Assembly: GCF_002277955.1 (NCBI RefSeq)
Contig: NZ_CP018477.1
Span: 3,679,206 to 3,743,205 of the forward strand
Source of the DNA: Thermogutta terrifontis
GTDB lineage: Bacteria; Planctomycetota; Planctomycetia; Pirellulales; Thermoguttaceae
Direction of reading: 5' to 3'
DNA length: 64,000 bases
The stretch's first letter is position 1; every line of letters starts with the position of its first letter. The translations under genes were made by a program, and so were the position numbers. Shown here in pieces: positions 18,599 through 27,553 of this stretch. The notes under the pieces were generated by a model. The model was not told the DNA's origin, ran no database searches, and was given only the letters and a program-made list of their open reading frames with translations.

Positions 18599-18724
18599 CC
18601 GGAATGGTGTGTTTGGAGGTTGGGCTACATTTTTTAGGGCGTGTCCGCGCGTGCTGTAGGTGGTTAGCCTGCTACTAGCGGACTGTGGCATGTTCTCGCC
18701 CGTGCGATACGGTTTTGGAACCTT

Positions 18725-20797
18725 ATGATGGAAACACCCTGGCAATCACTCGTGTTCCTCGCACTGGGTGTGACGCTGCTGGTGGCATTGGCGGCTTTGG
18801 CGGGCGGTGCGTCTGCACGAGCAGAGCTTCGCCGCCTGGTGTGGATTTCGTGTCTGGCGGGCATTCTGGTCTTCGTGCTCTCAGTTCTCTTTGCAGCGCC
18901 CATTGCCGTTTGGCAGTTGGTGCGCTTCTTCAGCCAGGAGGAAAGGCCGAGTGTCTCAGACGCTCTCGTGGAAGGTCATACGGGGGAGCAAAGTCTCGGA
19001 GCCGACCCGAGTGAGGTAGCTTCTCCAGCGATGAACGCTGCGTTTGTGATCTCAAGGCCAGCGAAGTTAGGAGAAGAGCTTGGCCCCGCACGGGATGTCC
19101 CTGTCCCGCCTGAATTCTTCGGCAGTCAATGGGAGCGGTGGCTGCTGCTTGTTTGGACGGGCGGGTTTTTGGTGTTCGGCACAGAAACGGTCCTGAAACG
19201 TGTGGTTACTGCGTGGGTCAGACGGAGTGGCCACGATTTATCTGGCACCCCGCTGGCAGTTTGGGTGAACGACATGGCACGTGAGGCCGCATATATCCGA
19301 CCCATCCGTGTGGTGGCCTCGGCACGCTTTCTGACGCCGGTCGCCTTCGGCGTCATGCGACCAACAATCGGGGTGCCTTTGGGGTTTGATCCTCATCTCA
19401 ACGCCAATGCCGATAAGGCGGTTTTGCTCCACGAATTAAAACACATCCTCAATCGGGACCCGTTTTGGCATGTGCTTGCGGATGTGGTTGTGGCAATTCT
19501 GTGGTGGCATCCTGCCGCCTGGTTTGCCCGGTTCCAGTGGGGAAAGGCCAGTGAAGAAGTGGCGGATGAGTACTCGCTGTGCATTCCTGATGGTCCCCGG
19601 GAACTGGCCGCGGGGCTTGTGTTCTATGGACGCAAAGCCCTGGAAGGTCGGATGACCCTGCTTGCCACAACGGGTGTGCGGACAAGGTCTCATCTTGCAG
19701 CGCGGGTCAAGCGACTGCTTTGTTTACAGGACGATCAGACCGCGGGGAGGTTGGATAAAGTGGGAGTGTCAGCACGGTTGCAGCGGTGGGCAGTTTGGCT
19801 CACTGCTGCGGCTGTGTTTTTTGCGTCCGTGGGAGCGACGGCTCCTCAGGTTCCTGTGGTGTATGGAGGTGCTCGTATGAGTTGGGTTCGATGGTGTTGG
19901 CGACATTCCTTGTTGGCGGCCGCGGCAGTGGCCTTTGTTGCGCCGTGGGGGCCGCCTCCTCTGGCCGAAGAAGGCCGAAAACCGGACAAGCCGGCAGCGG
20001 TTGAAAGAGCCGAGCGGGAAGAACGCGAAAAACCTCGCGTCGAACGTGAAGAACGTGAAGAAGGCAAGCGGGAACGAGGAGTGAGGGAGGACCGCGAACG
20101 AGAACGGGAGGAGCGGGAACAACCGCGTGAACGCCCCCGACCTCCCGAGGTGGGACCACGAGGGGAGCGACCGCTCGGTCCACCCGCTCTGGAAAGGATT
20201 GAACGGCAACTCGCTGAACTCCGAGAGCAGATTGCTCGGGCAAGAGAGGCAGGTCAGGAAGAGCGCGTTCGCGACCTGGAGCATCAGATCGGGCGGCTTG
20301 AGCGGATTCGAGAGAACATTCGGGCAGGACGGCCGCCGGAAGCTGGCTTGGAACCTCCTCCGGAAGCCCACACGGCCATGATGGAACGCCTGGAACGGCG
20401 GATGGCTGAGCTGCGCGAAAGGATTGCGCAGGCCGAGCGAGAAGGTCGGCAGGAGTTGCTCCGCGAACTGCGGGCCGAGGTTGAGCGAGTGGAAAGGGCA
20501 ATGCGAGATCTCCGCGAAGGCAGATTGCCGCCACGGCCGCCTGCTGTCCCTGTTCCACCAGAGAGAATGGAACGGGCCCGTCATGCCGCCGAATTGTTGC
20601 GACGAGAGGGATTCGGTGACATGGCGGAGCTGTTGATGCGGGCGGTCACGGGCATGCCGCCGGCGGGGCCGCCGCGCGCTCCAGAAGCTGGTCCGCCCCG
20701 TCCTGAGGGCGAGCGGAGAGGACCGCCTTCCGGTGATCGTCCGCGAGGAGAGCCGCCACGGCCTGAACGCGATCGTCCTGAAGGTGACCGGCGGTAG
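18725..20797 (+). CDS. M56 (BlaR1-type) membrane peptidase with long charged C-terminal region
   Basis: 690 residues. Membrane segments near 8-28, 39-63, 139-154 and, after the zinc site, 246-266. The zinc motif HELKH (236-240) and downstream SEEVADEYS supply a complete M56 active site. A further hydrophobic helix lies at 357-372. Instead of a penicillin-binding sensor domain, the end (about 418-690) is a run of Arg, Glu and Pro with two related coiled-coil blocks, ERIERQLAELREQIARA and ERLERRMAELRERIAQA. ATG ATG at 18725/18728. An internal in-frame start at 19877 has its own ribosome binding site (see the separate entry). It probably relieves repression by the BlaI-like protein upstream. Ends at a good terminator. 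Confidence 0.85.
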   Translation: MMETPWQSLVFLALGVTLLVALAALAGGASARAELRRLVWISCLAGILVFVLSVLFAAPIAVWQLVRFFSQEERPSVSDALVEGHTGEQSLGADPSEVASPAMNAAFVISRPAKLGEELGPARDVPVPPEFFGSQWERWLLLVWTGGFLVFGTETVLKRVVTAWVRRSGHDLSGTPLAVWVNDMAREAAYIRPIRVVASARFLTPVAFGVMRPTIGVPLGFDPHLNANADKAVLLHELKHILNRDPFWHVLADVVVAILWWHPAAWFARFQWGKASEEVADEYSLCIPDGPRELAAGLVFYGRKALEGRMTLLATTGVRTRSHLAARVKRLLCLQDDQTAGRLDKVGVSARLQRWAVWLTAAAVFFASVGATAPQVPVVYGGARMSWVRWCWRHSLLAAAAVAFVAPWGPPPLAEEGRKPDKPAAVERAEREEREKPRVEREEREEGKRERGVREDREREREEREQPRERPRPPEVGPRGERPLGPPALERIERQLAELREQIARAREAGQEERVRDLEHQIGRLERIRENIRAGRPPEAGLEPPPEAHTAMMERLERRMAELRERIAQAEREGRQELLRELRAEVERVERAMRDLREGRLPPRPPAVPVPPERMERARHAAELLRREGFGDMAELLMRAVTGMPPAGPPRAPEAGPPRPEGERRGPPSGDRPRGEPPRPERDRPEGDRR
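19865..19879 (+). promoter_or_regulatory. Internal in-frame ribosome binding site and start codon
   Basis: GGAGG at 19865-19869, a 7-base spacer and ATG at 19877, in frame inside the M56 gene. Translation from here gives 306 residues beginning MSWVRWCWRHSLLAAAAVAF, a good signal-peptide shape (basic, hydrophobic, then PLAEE), followed by the whole Arg/Glu-rich region. A separate exported protein may be made from within the M56 gene, or two formerly separate genes have fused. Confidence 0.5.
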
Positions 20798-20861
20798 AGT
20801 CACATCTCAGGTAATTGCAACGGCTCACCTGTAGAATGCTGATTAGAAACACCGCAGCCCG

Positions 20862-20895
20862 GCAGGGGTGATCACCAGATTGCCCCTGCTTTTTT
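20862..20895 (+). terminator. Rho-independent terminator after M56 gene
   Basis: The stem GCAGGGG (20862-20868) / CCCCTGC (20883-20889) is followed by six T. The loop contains the short palindrome GGTGATCACC. It lies between convergent genes. Confidence 0.8.
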
Positions 20896-20972
20896 GTTGG
20901 ACTTGTATATTTGAGAGCCACTGGGGTTTCGAGCAAGCTTTTCGACCGATCGCCGGCCTAGCAAGTTTCGCT

Positions 20973-21539
20973 TTATCGGCAGGAACACTCAGGCCGTGGG
21001 GTGATCTCGGGTGGACCGTCGAATTCGCGATGTGCGACGGCAGAAACCGCGAATTTCCGCCCTGTGAAGTCCAATCCGCATGTGGCGAGCAAATTAAAGA
21101 ACGGTTTTTGAGTAAGGTCAACGCACAGTGTGGCCTTGAGCATTCCCGGCGGGACGGAAGGAGTACTGGGAACCGGGCAGGGAAATGTGCCGCGAACCTG
21201 AACCGCTGGTGTGCTCAGGCTGTCCTCCAAAATGAGCGTGGCGCCGGGACCCACAGATAAGCCGTGAAGGCCGAGGACCGCGTTAACTGACAGAGCCGTC
21301 GCGTCGATGTCAGCGCCTTTGCCAGCTTCCCGTGCGGCAACTGTCACTGCATGTGTGATCGTCTGCTCAATGAGCATCAACACGCCGAACTGAAATACGG
21401 CCAAGGTGGCAAGCAGGAGAATCGGCAGAACAAGCACGGCCTCCAGCGTCAACGATCCTCGCCGTGAAGACCGTCGGTCCCATCTGTTCAGTGAATTCCA
21501 CGCCGGTTTCCTTCTGTGAAGTTTAATCGTGCAAGCCAT
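20973..21539 (-). CDS. TadE-like protein
   Basis: 188 residues from the ATG at 21539 (an ATG at 21560 would add 7). A basic N-terminus is followed by RRGSLTLEAVLVLPILLLATLAVFQFGVLM. This is a TadE-type type IV pilin-like signal: a Glu five residues into the hydrophobic stretch and one membrane helix. The outside domain contains four Cys, probably disulfide bonded. Third of three consecutive TadE/TadG-type genes on the minus strand. In Flp (Tad) pili such minor pseudopilins help assembly, but no tadA, cpaB or flp gene is in the window. Confidence 0.8.
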   Translation of the reverse strand: MACTIKLHRRKPAWNSLNRWDRRSSRRGSLTLEAVLVLPILLLATLAVFQFGVLMLIEQTITHAVTVAAREAGKGADIDATALSVNAVLGLHGLSVGPGATLILEDSLSTPAVQVRGTFPCPVPSTPSVPPGMLKATLCVDLTQKPFFNLLATCGLDFTGRKFAVSAVAHREFDGPPEITPRPECSCR

Positions 21540-21651
21540 TTCGTTTTGGTGTCTTCCCATTCAACGGTGATCGATCGTGTTTCTGCCGATATGCTGATGC
21601 CCTTTTCCACAAATCGCAGGCTGTCAGGGGATATGGTCCTAACAGGTTCGA

Positions 21652-22971
21652 TCAGTCACTGCATTTGTATTCGTCCACCCGCTGGAGGCGTATCGCCTTA
21701 CTCCCACACTGGTAAACGGCAATCGTATGTGCGGAGACCCTGTACCGCGGCATTTTAAGACCGAAAAGAGAGCAAATCGGGCTGGGCACCGCCAGCACGG
21801 CCTGCGCACGAACGGCGAATTCGCCGCTTCCAGATCCGCCGGAAATAATTGCGTAAGATTGCCCATTGTTGTTAGGAGCACTGGCAGGTGGACACGGCAG
21901 GTCGTCGATACCCGACGGGTGCACCGGACAGGTGGCCTGACAGTTATTGGACGATTCCGTATTGTCATAGAAGACAGCCGAGACTGGGGGAAGCGGACTT
22001 CCGTTGATCGCGAAGACGATCGTCACTCTCACGCCGTCCCGTCCAATCCCATCCCCATCATCCTGGCCACTCCCGTTTGAGACACCGGTCGTTCGAGCAC
22101 CAAACCGAATTCGGTCGCCTGGCTCGAAACCGAGATCCCCACTGATCGGGTCGGGATAAAAATTGATTGTCAGGGTGGGGGATAGGCCCGAGGTTGGAGA
22201 GAAGACAATCTGCGACGAAGGATTCGGAAAACCCTCCACATCGTTATGGCACGGGATGATCGGGGCCGGCAAATTATCTGAGAGCGCGGGTGGGGCAGAG
22301 GTAAAGTCAAATTGACCGCTGCCTCCGCCCGCTTGGAGGTCGATGGTGACGCTCTGTATCGTCAATCCGGCGGGAAGGTCCGGGGATGCGCGAAACACGA
22401 TACCCCAAGCATTGTCCTGGGCAAGGTTTCCCGGTCCCTGGGCAGTGGCGTCGATAAGGACGGTACCGGGGCTGCAGCCGGGACGCTTGTTGGCATCAAA
22501 CACGATAGGACAGGTGGCATTCGGGTCACGGATAACTGCCCCAAAAACAAGGTTTCCTTCAGGACTGACACCGCCGACCGGATCTCCGGGTTGCACACAG
22601 CAGGTGAGGTTCTCGTTCGGGTTGGATGGGTCGGGAGTGGGGTCGTAATTGGGGGCGATCGCTAAAGGTAGGCCGCGAACGTGATTGGCAGCCGCGTAAG
22701 CAACCCCGATCTGGCGAGGGATATAGGTGGAACCGCCACCGGCATCACCCCAGGCTTTGACGGCCGCCCGGGCTGCTGCTTCCAGGGCGTTTTCCAGCTC
22801 CACGCGGGCAAGCCAAAGATGGCCCAACTCCACGACGAACCCGAAAAGAATCAAGAAGATAGGAAGGGTGAGAATAAGCCACAGGGTGGCAAATCCTCGA
22901 CGACCGGCGAGACTCGTTTTTGACCGGCGGCTAAAAGGCAGGAATATGCGTTTTAGAAGTAAGTTTCTCAT
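21652..22971 (-). CDS. TadG-like protein with large extracellular domain
   Basis: 439 residues from the ATG at 22971; an ATG at 23037, overlapping the previous gene by 11 bases, is equally possible. RRGFATLWLILTLPIFLILFGFVVELGHLW gives one N-terminal membrane helix of the TadG/TadE type. LARVELENALEAAARAAVKAW follows, the usual helix after it. The remaining ~370 residues are Gly-, Pro- and Asn-rich with about 10 Cys and Thr/Ser, suggesting a secreted, disulfide-stabilised domain. No von Willebrand domain was recognised. Middle gene of the cluster. Confidence 0.78.
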   Translation of the reverse strand: MRNLLLKRIFLPFSRRSKTSLAGRRGFATLWLILTLPIFLILFGFVVELGHLWLARVELENALEAAARAAVKAWGDAGGGSTYIPRQIGVAYAAANHVRGLPLAIAPNYDPTPDPSNPNENLTCCVQPGDPVGGVSPEGNLVFGAVIRDPNATCPIVFDANKRPGCSPGTVLIDATAQGPGNLAQDNAWGIVFRASPDLPAGLTIQSVTIDLQAGGGSGQFDFTSAPPALSDNLPAPIIPCHNDVEGFPNPSSQIVFSPTSGLSPTLTINFYPDPISGDLGFEPGDRIRFGARTTGVSNGSGQDDGDGIGRDGVRVTIVFAINGSPLPPVSAVFYDNTESSNNCQATCPVHPSGIDDLPCPPASAPNNNGQSYAIISGGSGSGEFAVRAQAVLAVPSPICSLFGLKMPRYRVSAHTIAVYQCGSKAIRLQRVDEYKCSD

Positions 22972-23026
22972 GGCTGGATTGGACCCAAAGATGGAATGTG
23001 ACAGCCCCGGAGCTCGAGCATCTCGC

Positions 23027-23593
23027 TCACTTTTCATAGGCCCACACTGTGGAGAGCGTGGTTGTTTTGCAGCCCCCTGCCAGGTGAAGCCCAAACACCT
23101 TCAGCAACTCCGGCATAATATCTGCCTTTGGAACCGTGATGAGTATCCGTACATATTGCCCAGGGGGGACTGGACTGAGCTTGGTCGGGATAGGTGCCCC
23201 GGCCGGATCCACCAGGCTCACGGGGATTCCTCCAGCGTTGTGCTCCAGAACAATAATTCGGCGTGTCACACCGAAGGCCGCCAGTTGTTGATCAACGGCC
23301 TGGACAACGTTGGCCGGTACCGGATCGCCTTCCATTGTGGAAAGCCCAGAAGTCTTGGCCGCTTCTTCGGCACCAACGCGGGTGGCGAACGCCAACTCCT
23401 GTAAATTGGCGAAGTATTTTCCGAATTGCACCGTGGCAAGAAGTGCCACCAGCATGAGCGGCAGCACGAGGACGAGCTCCAGGCTTAGGACTCCGTAGCG
23501 AGACAAATAGCGTCGGCTCTGCCTGCGTCGAGAGATCACCGGCGTTCGTCCCTTAATAGCGGATGCATTTTCCGGAAAATGAGCAGAATTCAT
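23027..23593 (-). CDS. TadE-like protein
   Basis: 188 residues from the ATG at 23593 (adjacent ATG at 23596; an earlier start at 23662 is unlikely). A basic lead (SRRRQSRRYLSRYG) precedes VLSLELVLVLPLMLVALLATVQFGKYF, a single helix with the TadE-type Glu. FATRVGAEEAAK follows, the conserved region after the helix. First gene of the three-gene pseudopilin cluster; its stop overlaps one possible start of the next gene, suggesting co-translation. Confidence 0.78.
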   Translation of the reverse strand: MNSAHFPENASAIKGRTPVISRRRQSRRYLSRYGVLSLELVLVLPLMLVALLATVQFGKYFANLQELAFATRVGAEEAAKTSGLSTMEGDPVPANVVQAVDQQLAAFGVTRRIIVLEHNAGGIPVSLVDPAGAPIPTKLSPVPPGQYVRILITVPKADIMPELLKVFGLHLAGGCKTTTLSTVWAYEK

Positions 23594-23864
23594 CATCTTC
23601 GTTTGGAGAAGGAATATGGTGCGATTACGAGCGATTGGACTGTCGAACACGGTTTCGTGCAAACCTCATGCCGCTCGCAGAAAAAGCCAGTACCCAACGG
23701 CCCATCAAGCACGATGAGATGGACGAGTGGCGATGAGCGATCACAACATCCCTAGGAAGATGTTTCAAAAACGCAACATCCCCAGGGGAATGAAGAAGGA
23801 ACCCGGCGTCCAACGGACAAGCTGGCGGATCGCGTGAAAACTTATTGTCAAGCGAGTCGCACGC

Positions 23865-25418
23865 TCAGGGGCGAGTGCGTGCCTGGCGGATTTCTTGCAA
23901 GCGTTGCGCCGTGGCCTGGGCTTTCTCGGGAAGCTTCTTCACCAGATTGTGCTGCTCGCCCGGATCTTCAGCGAGATTGAACAGCATTCCCTCCGGGGCG
24001 ACACCAAGTTCTATGCCCGTGTTGGGGTTGACGGCCTGGCCCTTCCGCGGCGGAATGTACTTCCAGCTTCCCTGGCGCAGGGCCAGAACGCCAGCCTGTT
24101 CCACTAATTCATCTCGACCTTGAGCCGACTTTCCAAGCAGCGCGTCGAGGACGTTAATGCTATCGGGGGCCGCCTCCGCAGGCAGCGGTTGACCGACGAG
24201 CTCGGCCAATGATGCCAGAAAATCCACATGGCAGACCAGGGCGTCGGTTTCTTTCCCGGCGGGCACATGGCCGGGCCACCGAACGATCATGGGTACCCTC
24301 GTTCCGCCTTCGAAGGCGCTGTATTTTCCTCCACGCCACGGACCGGCGGGCTTGTGATCTCCCAGGTGTTCCACGGCACCATCGCGATATCCGTCGTCCA
24401 CCACAGGGCCGTTGTCGCTGGTAAAAATCACAAGGGTGTTCTCTCGCAGCCCGAGCTTGTCGAGGGCGGCAAGGATTTCTCCCACGCACCAGTCGAACTC
24501 CACAACCGCATCACCGCGCAAACCACACTGACTTTTGCCCACGAAACGGGAATGAGGGAGACGCGGGACGTGGATGTCATGCGTGGCGAAGTAGAGGAAG
24601 AACCGCTTGTCACGGTGCTCTTCCATAAACCGCAGGGCTTTCTGGGTGAGAACGTCGGCCATGTCCTCGTCCACCCAGCGGGCTTTCTTGCCCCCAGACA
24701 TAAATCCAATACGGCTGATGCCGTTAACAATCGTGCCGTCATGTCCGTGACTGAACGGGTATTTCAGCAGGTCGGGTCTTTCCCGGCCGGTGGGTTCATC
24801 GCCGATTTTCTCTTTGTAACTGACGCGGATCGGATCGTTGGGATCGGCTCCCACCACGCGATGGTTTTCCACGTACACGCAGGGAACGCGGTCTCCCGTG
24901 GCGGGAATGATGAAAGAATAATCGAATCCAATTTCCAGCGGACCGGGCTTGATTTCGCCGTTCCAGTCGATCGCACCGTCTCCTAATCCCAGGTGCCACT
25001 TGCCGACGACCGCGGTGGTGTAGCCGGCTTTTTTCAACACGGAGGGCAAAGTGACGCGACCGGGTTCGATGATTAAGGCTGCGTCTCCAGGCAGGACGCC
25101 GGTGCCGGGTTTGCGGAACGCGTACTGCCCCGTCAATAGCGCATACCGTGAAGGTGTGCATGTGGCGGCAGGCGAATGGGCATCGCGAAAGAGCAGTCCC
25201 TCTCTCGCCAGACGATCGATGTTGGGCGTGGGAATCCGTTTCGCACCGTAGCATCCTACATCCCCGTAGCCCAAATCATCTGCGTAGATGAGCACAATGT
25301 TAGGGAGCTCCTTTGCGGCTACCCCAGATCCCGCGGTTTCCCCCTGAGCAGTGCCCAAAAAAACGAGAGCCAGAATGACCAGACCACTATAACTGACCGG
25401 CAGAGTCATCCTCTTCAT
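23865..25418 (-). CDS. Sulfatase (arylsulfatase A-like, formylglycine type)
   Basis: 517 residues. Signal peptide (MKRMTLPVSYSGLVILALVFLG), so the enzyme is exported. N-terminal metal residues NIVLIYADDLGYGDVGCYG (D47-D48). C87-T-P-S-R91 is the C-x-P-S-R motif whose Cys becomes formylglycine. VVGKWHLG and VIFTSDNGPVVDDGY carry further active-site Lys, His, Asp and Asn. It hydrolyses a sulfate ester, probably on a polysaccharide; the exact substrate is unknown. The maturing enzyme (FGE) is not in the window. No sulfated-polysaccharide operon surrounds it. Confidence 0.93.
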   Translation of the reverse strand: MKRMTLPVSYSGLVILALVFLGTAQGETAGSGVAAKELPNIVLIYADDLGYGDVGCYGAKRIPTPNIDRLAREGLLFRDAHSPAATCTPSRYALLTGQYAFRKPGTGVLPGDAALIIEPGRVTLPSVLKKAGYTTAVVGKWHLGLGDGAIDWNGEIKPGPLEIGFDYSFIIPATGDRVPCVYVENHRVVGADPNDPIRVSYKEKIGDEPTGRERPDLLKYPFSHGHDGTIVNGISRIGFMSGGKKARWVDEDMADVLTQKALRFMEEHRDKRFFLYFATHDIHVPRLPHSRFVGKSQCGLRGDAVVEFDWCVGEILAALDKLGLRENTLVIFTSDNGPVVDDGYRDGAVEHLGDHKPAGPWRGGKYSAFEGGTRVPMIVRWPGHVPAGKETDALVCHVDFLASLAELVGQPLPAEAAPDSINVLDALLGKSAQGRDELVEQAGVLALRQGSWKYIPPRKGQAVNPNTGIELGVAPEGMLFNLAEDPGEQHNLVKKLPEKAQATAQRLQEIRQARTRP

Positions 25419-25623
25419 GGTGTGCCTCCCCCACTGATAAGGCGGCTTATGGAACCTGTGGTAAGAACATCTCAGGCGTCCATTGTAGTTTCCGATCTTC
25501 TGGCGCAGAAGACCTCAGTGTCCTATCTGCCGCTCTGGGCAGGACGTCCCGACCACGGATCTCTGATGATTACGCACCCCACAGCTTGCCAGGAAAATGC
25601 TTCCTCGCGACGGCAGCAGAAGC

Positions 25624-26250
25624 TCATCTGGTCCCCCACGCCGATGCTGCATAACGTCCTGTGCGATAGATCCGTGCCCGAAGGTCATCCACAAGCCAGT
25701 GACATACGCAGGAGTGGATGCTTTCCACCATCTCCATATCATCAAGCGGAACGTGCAGCCCAGCTTGCTGGATTTGCTTCAGCTTTCCGCCATCGAATCC
25801 TGTCAGACCATAAGTTTTCAGACCATGCGAGTTTGCCCATTCCACAGCCTCTAGGATGTTCGGGCTGTTACCGGACCCACTAATGGCGATAAGCACATCT
25901 CCTGAACTGCCGTAATTGGCCAGTTGCTGTACAAAGACCTGATCGTAGCCCAAATCGTTCCCCAGGGCCGAAAACCAGCTTATATTGGCCGCCAGACTGA
26001 CGGAGCGGAAGCCGCGGCGTCGATCGGTGCGAAGATCTTCTTCCCGGATGACTCCTTTGGCGAGGTCCTGGGCAAGGTGGTTAGCGGTGGCCGCCGAGCC
26101 GCCATTTCCGCAGACGAAGACCCATCGCCGATGCTCCCAAGCGTCATAGAGCCAGTCCGAAAGTGTTGCCAACGCAGCGAGATCCAGTTTCCCGAGTTCC
26201 TCCGCCAGACGATCGAAATAGACCTTGGGTTCCAGCGTTTCCCCGAGCAC
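25624..26250 (-). CDS. SIS-domain sugar-phosphate isomerase, GmhA-like
   Basis: 208 residues, one SIS domain. VFVCGNGGSAATANHLAQDLAKG and ISGSGNSPNILEAVEWA are the two phosphosugar-binding loops. ESIHSCVCHWLVDDL near the end corresponds to the zinc-histidine helix of sedoheptulose 7-phosphate isomerase (GmhA). That enzyme makes D-glycero-D-manno-heptose 7-phosphate for lipopolysaccharide heptose. One usual metal ligand (Glu after the His) appears as Asp. The GTG start at 26250 has GAGGAG 9 bases upstream. No other heptose genes are adjacent, so the substrate is not certain. Confidence 0.8.
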   Translation of the reverse strand: MLGETLEPKVYFDRLAEELGKLDLAALATLSDWLYDAWEHRRWVFVCGNGGSAATANHLAQDLAKGVIREEDLRTDRRRGFRSVSLAANISWFSALGNDLGYDQVFVQQLANYGSSGDVLIAISGSGNSPNILEAVEWANSHGLKTYGLTGFDGGKLKQIQQAGLHVPLDDMEMVESIHSCVCHWLVDDLRARIYRTGRYAASAWGTR

Positions 26251-26525
26251 GGTGCGTGACTCCTCTGCAAACTGAGCGTACCAGCTTTGTTAATCGAAGC
26301 GGTTCCAACTAGTGAATTGTGGCGTCGTCGAGACAGCCCATAAAGCGACCCGTCACGGCCACGGATGTTTCAGGGGATAGCCAGCGGCATGCGATCACAT
26401 GACTATTCCGGAAAACGACCTGTCATTGACGGCCTGCCGGATCTTGTGGTTCTAAATGTGCAGCCATTGGAAGCGGATGGAATGCTCCGATTGATTCTCC
26501 AGTTTCAAGAATCTGGCGCCCCGGC

Positions 26526-26912
26526 TCAGAACGCGAGCAGTCGTAAGGGGCCATCTTCCGGTAACTCCTCATCCTGGGAGGATCTTCTTTCCGCGACTTC
26601 ATGGACTTCCAACCCTCGCATATCGGCGGGGAGGATGAAGATTTTTCCATCGCCCATGCGGCCGGTTCTGGCATGAGTGATAATGAGCCGAACGATTTCT
26701 TCAGTACGAAAATCTTCCACCCAGATTGTGATCTGCACTTTGGGAATGAAGGCCAGTGCGTAATCCCCCCCTCGATACTCTTCGAGGTAATTCTTTTGTC
26801 GGCCGAACCCCTTGACCTCTCGCACAGTGCACATTTCCACCGGCGCCAGTTGCAGCGCTTCCAGAATTCGCTCCGCTACAAACGGTCTTACAATGGCGAT
26901 AACGGTCTTCAT
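26526..26912 (-). CDS. P-II family nitrogen regulatory protein
   Basis: 128 residues from the ATG at 26912 (upstream in-frame sequence is not P-II-like). Starts MKTVIAIVRPFVAERILEAL, then VKGFGRQKNYLEEYRGGDYALAFIPK. The Tyr of the T-loop, the usual uridylylation site, is present in YRGGDY. TGRMGDGKIFIL is the conserved ATP/2-oxoglutarate loop. About 16 residues longer than E. coli GlnB, with an acidic tail (SSQDEELPEDGPL). It signals nitrogen and energy status to targets such as glutamine synthetase or ammonium channels, but no amtB or glnA is adjacent. It is divergent from the next gene. Confidence 0.88.
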   Translation of the reverse strand: MKTVIAIVRPFVAERILEALQLAPVEMCTVREVKGFGRQKNYLEEYRGGDYALAFIPKVQITIWVEDFRTEEIVRLIITHARTGRMGDGKIFILPADMRGLEVHEVAERRSSQDEELPEDGPLRLLAF

Positions 26913-27147
26913 CGGCAGCCATTTGCTATTTTGGCAAGGCTCACCCGCAGGACTGGAGCAGGGTGGCTCTCGGCCGACAGGCACATCCCGGGCGATTTGC
27001 TTGGCCGGCTCGATTCTCTTTAATGTACGAAGCGTGTATTGGATTGAAAAGAGTTCATGCCGGGCTCGTCGGGCTTTCGATCCCAACAGATAATAAAACG
27101 TTACCCATGGCGATCATCGTGGCCTCAGCGGGAAGGAAAGGTTCAAC

Positions 27148-27444
27148 GTGACCGACAAACCGCAGCACTCGCAACCCGAACGCACCCCTTATCAGGAAGC
27201 AGTTATTCGTCGCTATTACGAAAACCGCGACACGATCATGCTCCAGAAGCTGGGAGACATGATTGGGGACCTTTATTTGGCCGAAGGAAAAGCCCGCCAG
27301 CGATTGTGGAAGCGTATCGAAGCCACCCTCCGCAATCTGAGCGTGCCCGAATCACGCATCGCTCATCTGGTAAAAACCGATAATCCTGAGTATCTGGCGA
27401 GGCTTTACGAGGAGCTTCAGAAGAAACCCCCGGACAAAAAATGA
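27148..27444 (+). CDS. Conserved small protein, function unknown
   Basis: 98 residues, helical and charged (MTDKPQHSQPERTPYQEAVIRRYYENRD...). No signal peptide, membrane segment or domain recognised. GTG start at 27148 with GGAAGGAAAGG upstream, a good Shine-Dalgarno. It lies divergent from the P-II gene and 109 bases upstream of thyX on the same strand. Confidence 0.65.
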   Translation: MTDKPQHSQPERTPYQEAVIRRYYENRDTIMLQKLGDMIGDLYLAEGKARQRLWKRIEATLRNLSVPESRIAHLVKTDNPEYLARLYEELQKKPPDKK

Positions 27445-27553
27445 TTTCGAGGCTTTTTGCAAAAAGTGACGCTGGTTTGGCGAACGGCTGGGCGTGTGGA
27501 AGGACTGATAAGGGGTTTTGTGGATAGAGAGAAAAACGTGACTGACGTCGGCC

